From an uncultured Collinsella sp. (GTDB lineage: Bacteria; Actinomycetota; Coriobacteriia; Coriobacteriales; Coriobacteriaceae), in assembly GCA_902490245.1 (NCBI GenBank), contig CABUDB010000082.1:1-6883 (forward strand): 6,883 nucleotides of DNA, given 5' to 3'. Position 1 is the first letter of the stretch. The number at the start of each line of letters is the position of its first letter. The notes under the pieces are model-generated. The model had not been told where the DNA came from. It ran no database searches and saw nothing but the letters and a program-made list of their open reading frames with translations. The translations under genes and the position numbers were made by a program. This document shows, piece by piece, positions 6,301 to 6,883 of the stretch.

Positions 6301-6739
6301 CACTGACGATGCGGACGAGGCGCTCAACGCCAAGATCGCTGCGGCCCACGATGTCGCCGAGCGTGCCGCGACCGCCAAGGCCGAGCTCGATGCCGCCGTG
6401 GCTGCGACGGATGCCGTGGCGCCGGCATACTTGGAGGCGCTCGCCAACTACACCGCCGCCAAGGTCGAGCTCGACCAGGCTATTGCCGAGCTTAACGCCG
6501 AGATCGCTCGCCAAGAGGCCGCCGACCGCGGAAACGGCGAGCAGACCCAGCCCGTCACGCAAGTGACGTACCAGGCCAAGCATGCGGAGGCAAAGACCGA
6601 GGCCACGACTTGGCAGACGGCGATGCCCGCCACGGGCGATGCGTCCGAGCTGCTGGGTGAGACCTTCGTGATCGGCGGCACGGTCCTGGTGGCCGCCGGC
6701 GTATTCCTGTCCGATAAGCGCCGCCAGCTGATCCGTTAG
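3395..6739 (+). CDS. Sortase-anchored coiled-coil surface protein with central CAP domain (1114 aa)
   Basis: An Ala-rich secreted protein with clear parts in order. Residues 1-46 form a signal peptide: Lys-rich start, hydrophobic core VATVAAATIAMTGG, likely cleavage near PLAAAA/Q. Residues about 80-443 are long Ala/Asp/Lys/Gln heptad coiled coil. Residues about 450-645 form a CAP (SCP/PR-1-like) domain, with the expected tetrad H536 (in VAHAQ), E544 (in GENVAW), E562 (in QWVDQEKAVF) and H607 (in GHYINVI). Residues about 676-1045 are a second coiled coil. The C-terminus has sorting motif MPATG (1077-1081), a hydrophobic helix (about 1090-1105) and the tail KRRQLIR. All four cysteines (C471, C501, C624, C667) fall in or directly beside the CAP domain. 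Sortase would cut between T and G and attach the protein to peptidoglycan, so the coiled coils probably project the CAP domain from the wall. CAP activities vary (lipid binding, signalling, adhesion), so no substrate is claimed. The gene probably shares the promoter at 2971-2999. Confidence 0.93.
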   Translation: MSKNMNKDMNGKALGKAKAAGRVATVAAATIAMTGGSLLSPLAAAAQGADGIGAAGATAAVMSPLTSAAAAGAGAGAVSAAQKVADLQAAVDAVRAKAAAAKADLEAAAAPYDAAAANQQRAQGAYDAARGASDSAASAASAELEKQLGAAQDKADLDVKTLEDAQAALDAAKKNLTDKDEALTAARKAASDAQSALEAAQAAASDATPEAVAAAQAAAEQAAIDLEQAKQQAEDAQTRLSDAQAAADDAAAKQQDTQVKLSAAQQAKTAADADVDAAQASYDAAKADLDRAEQGAAGPEYEDAKAKVNAASEALAAAKATQSQREDELAAAEQEVSAAEGEVQTAQQAVADQQQVAAEAQSKLGAAVAAKTAADAALDQAKTDHASALTELADAQAKLSAAKDEKDAADKALDQATAQKQQADQAVAQAQAKLDAAQATANASAENYRQGAIAFFKGVGANDAADIILNCKLASYNKVGEEADATSLANMKQAVVWLKACNEYRASVGLGELKVTYAMMATAIADANFSDTKVAHAQQFNVGENVAWNYGSNPFKQWVDQEKAVFDAAAASLGATGLTGKAAYDFYTAHSSEIDTYAAKHGDSVGHYINVIDPSYTVTGMGVCTRGTLYGRSTQAQTFVYSGRWYEPYNVNPMTVAEYEVALNAWCDSLANPEQGVDAARKELTAAQGVANDAGNKVDAASQTAAAKQAQVERAAANIDAAATKVSEAQAAVAQKQAAADAAARAVSDARADLSAANDAVAAAQDAVAAKSGELDIAKGKVAAAKRALDAARAGVGDKQDALAAAQDELAAYSADIVTAQRAFDAASSVLEDARANQREAEAELAVAQGDANQADIDAADAQAELDMAQRAVSDADAVVATAQAKSDAAAARASQLKNAATALAKATGDKAIADAALDAAAMAVSDAEYDVVEADDAVADATAARDASAAAVDRLRRINLAEAIVNGSTDDADEALNAKIAAAHDVAERAATAKAELDAAVAATDAVAPAYLEALANYTAAKVELDQAIAELNAEIARQEAADRGNGEQTQPVTQVTYQAKHAEAKTEATTWQTAMPATGDASELLGETFVIGGTVLVAAGVFLSDKRRQLIR
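4166..4684 (+). repeat. 35-residue (five-heptad) repeat modules in the N-terminal coiled coil
   Basis: Three 35-residue modules start Q-x-K-L-x-A-A and share K-x-A-A-D near positions 11-15 and D at position 19. They span residues 258-292 (4166-4270), 361-395 (4475-4579) and 396-430 (4580-4684). The last two are exactly in tandem and agree at about 17 of 35 positions. A fourth start follows at residue 431. Between the first and second copies, 68 residues include a helix break, GAAGPEYED. The 15-base string CAAGCTTTCGGCAGC occurs at both 4171-4185 and 4585-4599, pointing to duplication in DNA and not only to shared composition. Confidence 0.6.
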
Positions 6740-6762
6740 GGACAGGGAAGCGCGCTGTTTTT

Positions 6763-6812
6763 GGCGCGCACCGCAGGGGCATGGGCTCTGCGGCGCGCGC
6801 CGCCTTTTTCTT
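6763..6812 (+). terminator. Strong intrinsic terminator of the surface-protein gene
   Basis: GGCGCGC (6763-6769) pairs with GCGCGCC (6795-6801). After a single A/C mismatch, CCGCAG (6771-6776) pairs with CTGCGG (6788-6793), giving 13 GC-rich pairs around an 11-base loop. Three bases later comes TTTTTCTT (6805-6812). It starts 23 bases after the stop codon. The T-run lies only on the + strand side, so it is a one-way terminator. Confidence 0.87.
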
Positions 6813-6823
6813 CAAGATTGATT

Positions 6824-6830
6824 AAGGAGG
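6824..6830 (+). promoter_or_regulatory. Orphan Shine-Dalgarno-like AAGGAGG without a visible gene
   Basis: AAGGAGG is a full anti-16S match but no ATG follows at normal spacing. The nearest possible start is GTG 6845, 14 bases away, whose frame stays open for the 13 codons to the window edge. The spacing is too long, and the site lies upstream of a possible -10 box at 6868, so it may be chance or the start of an uncaptured gene. Confidence 0.25.
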
Positions 6831-6837
6831 ACAACCT

Positions 6838-6877
6838 TTCAACAGTGTGCAACAGTATTCAACAGCGTACAATAAAA
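6838..6877. repeat. 10-bp-period tandem repeat (CAACAG array), possible operator
   Basis: Three consecutive 10-base units, TTCAACAGTG (6838-6847), TGCAACAGTA (6848-6857) and TTCAACAGCG (6858-6867), share T-K-CAACAG-Y-R. A degenerate fourth unit, TACAATAAAA, follows. CAACAG recurs at exactly 10-base steps, about one helical turn, so all copies face the same side of the DNA. The fourth unit contains TACAAT (6868-6873), a 5-of-6 match to a -10 box, although no good -35 box lies 16-18 bases upstream. This suits a protein-binding array controlling a gene beyond the window edge. Confidence 0.5.
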
Positions 6878-6883
6878 TTTCTT

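Noticed and set aside
5834..6583. 249-residue open frame on the - strand opposite the second coiled coil
   Set aside because: Gly/Leu/Arg-rich mirror of the Ala/Asp-rich + frame, with no supporting motif.
1..6883. tRNA, rRNA, insertion-sequence ends or integrase attachment sites
   Set aside because: I looked for cloverleaf arms, transposase motifs and flanking terminal repeats and saw none that hold up by eye.

Overview
The window looks like chromosome from a high-GC Gram-positive bacterium. Codons end mostly in G or C, genes have purine-rich AGAAAGGA-type ribosome sites, and the largest product carries an LPXTG-like sorting signal. A gut actinobacterium of the Coriobacteriia (Collinsella-like) fits best, but this rests on style and product type and was not tested by a search. 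All supported genes lie on the + strand.

Layout. (1) Positions 1-2771 hold three closely spaced genes: the 3' part of a polytopic membrane protein (1-689), a 68-residue single-pass membrane protein (734-940), and a 589-residue AAA+ ATPase (1002-2771). The ATPase core is clearly of the ClpX type. It lacks the ClpX zinc-binding domain, keeps a VGF tripeptide where ClpX has its ClpP-docking loop, has an altered pore loop, and carries about 230 extra C-terminal residues that I do not recognise. (2) Positions 2772-3077 are non-coding: a 27-base pyrimidine tract, a small stem-loop, a good sigma-70-type promoter (TTGCAA-17-TATACT) overlapped by an inverted repeat, and a leader hairpin. (3) Positions 3078-3308 encode a small acidic protein of unknown function, visibly richer in A+T than its neighbours. 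(4) Positions 3395-6739 encode a 1114-residue secreted, Ala-rich coiled-coil surface protein. A CAP (SCP/PR-1-like) domain interrupts its coiled coil, and it ends in an MPATG sorting signal, a membrane helix and a basic tail. (5) A strong intrinsic terminator (6763-6812) closes that unit. After it come an orphan ribosome-site-like AAGGAGG and a 10-bp-period tandem repeat that runs into a possible -10 box at the window edge.

How the parts may work together. The first three genes are spaced like an operon, and two of the three products are membrane proteins. A ClpX-like unfoldase working with or near membrane partners is a reasonable inference, not shown by sequence. The promoter at 2971-2999 probably drives the small acidic gene and the surface protein together, because I see no convincing second promoter or T-tailed terminator between them.
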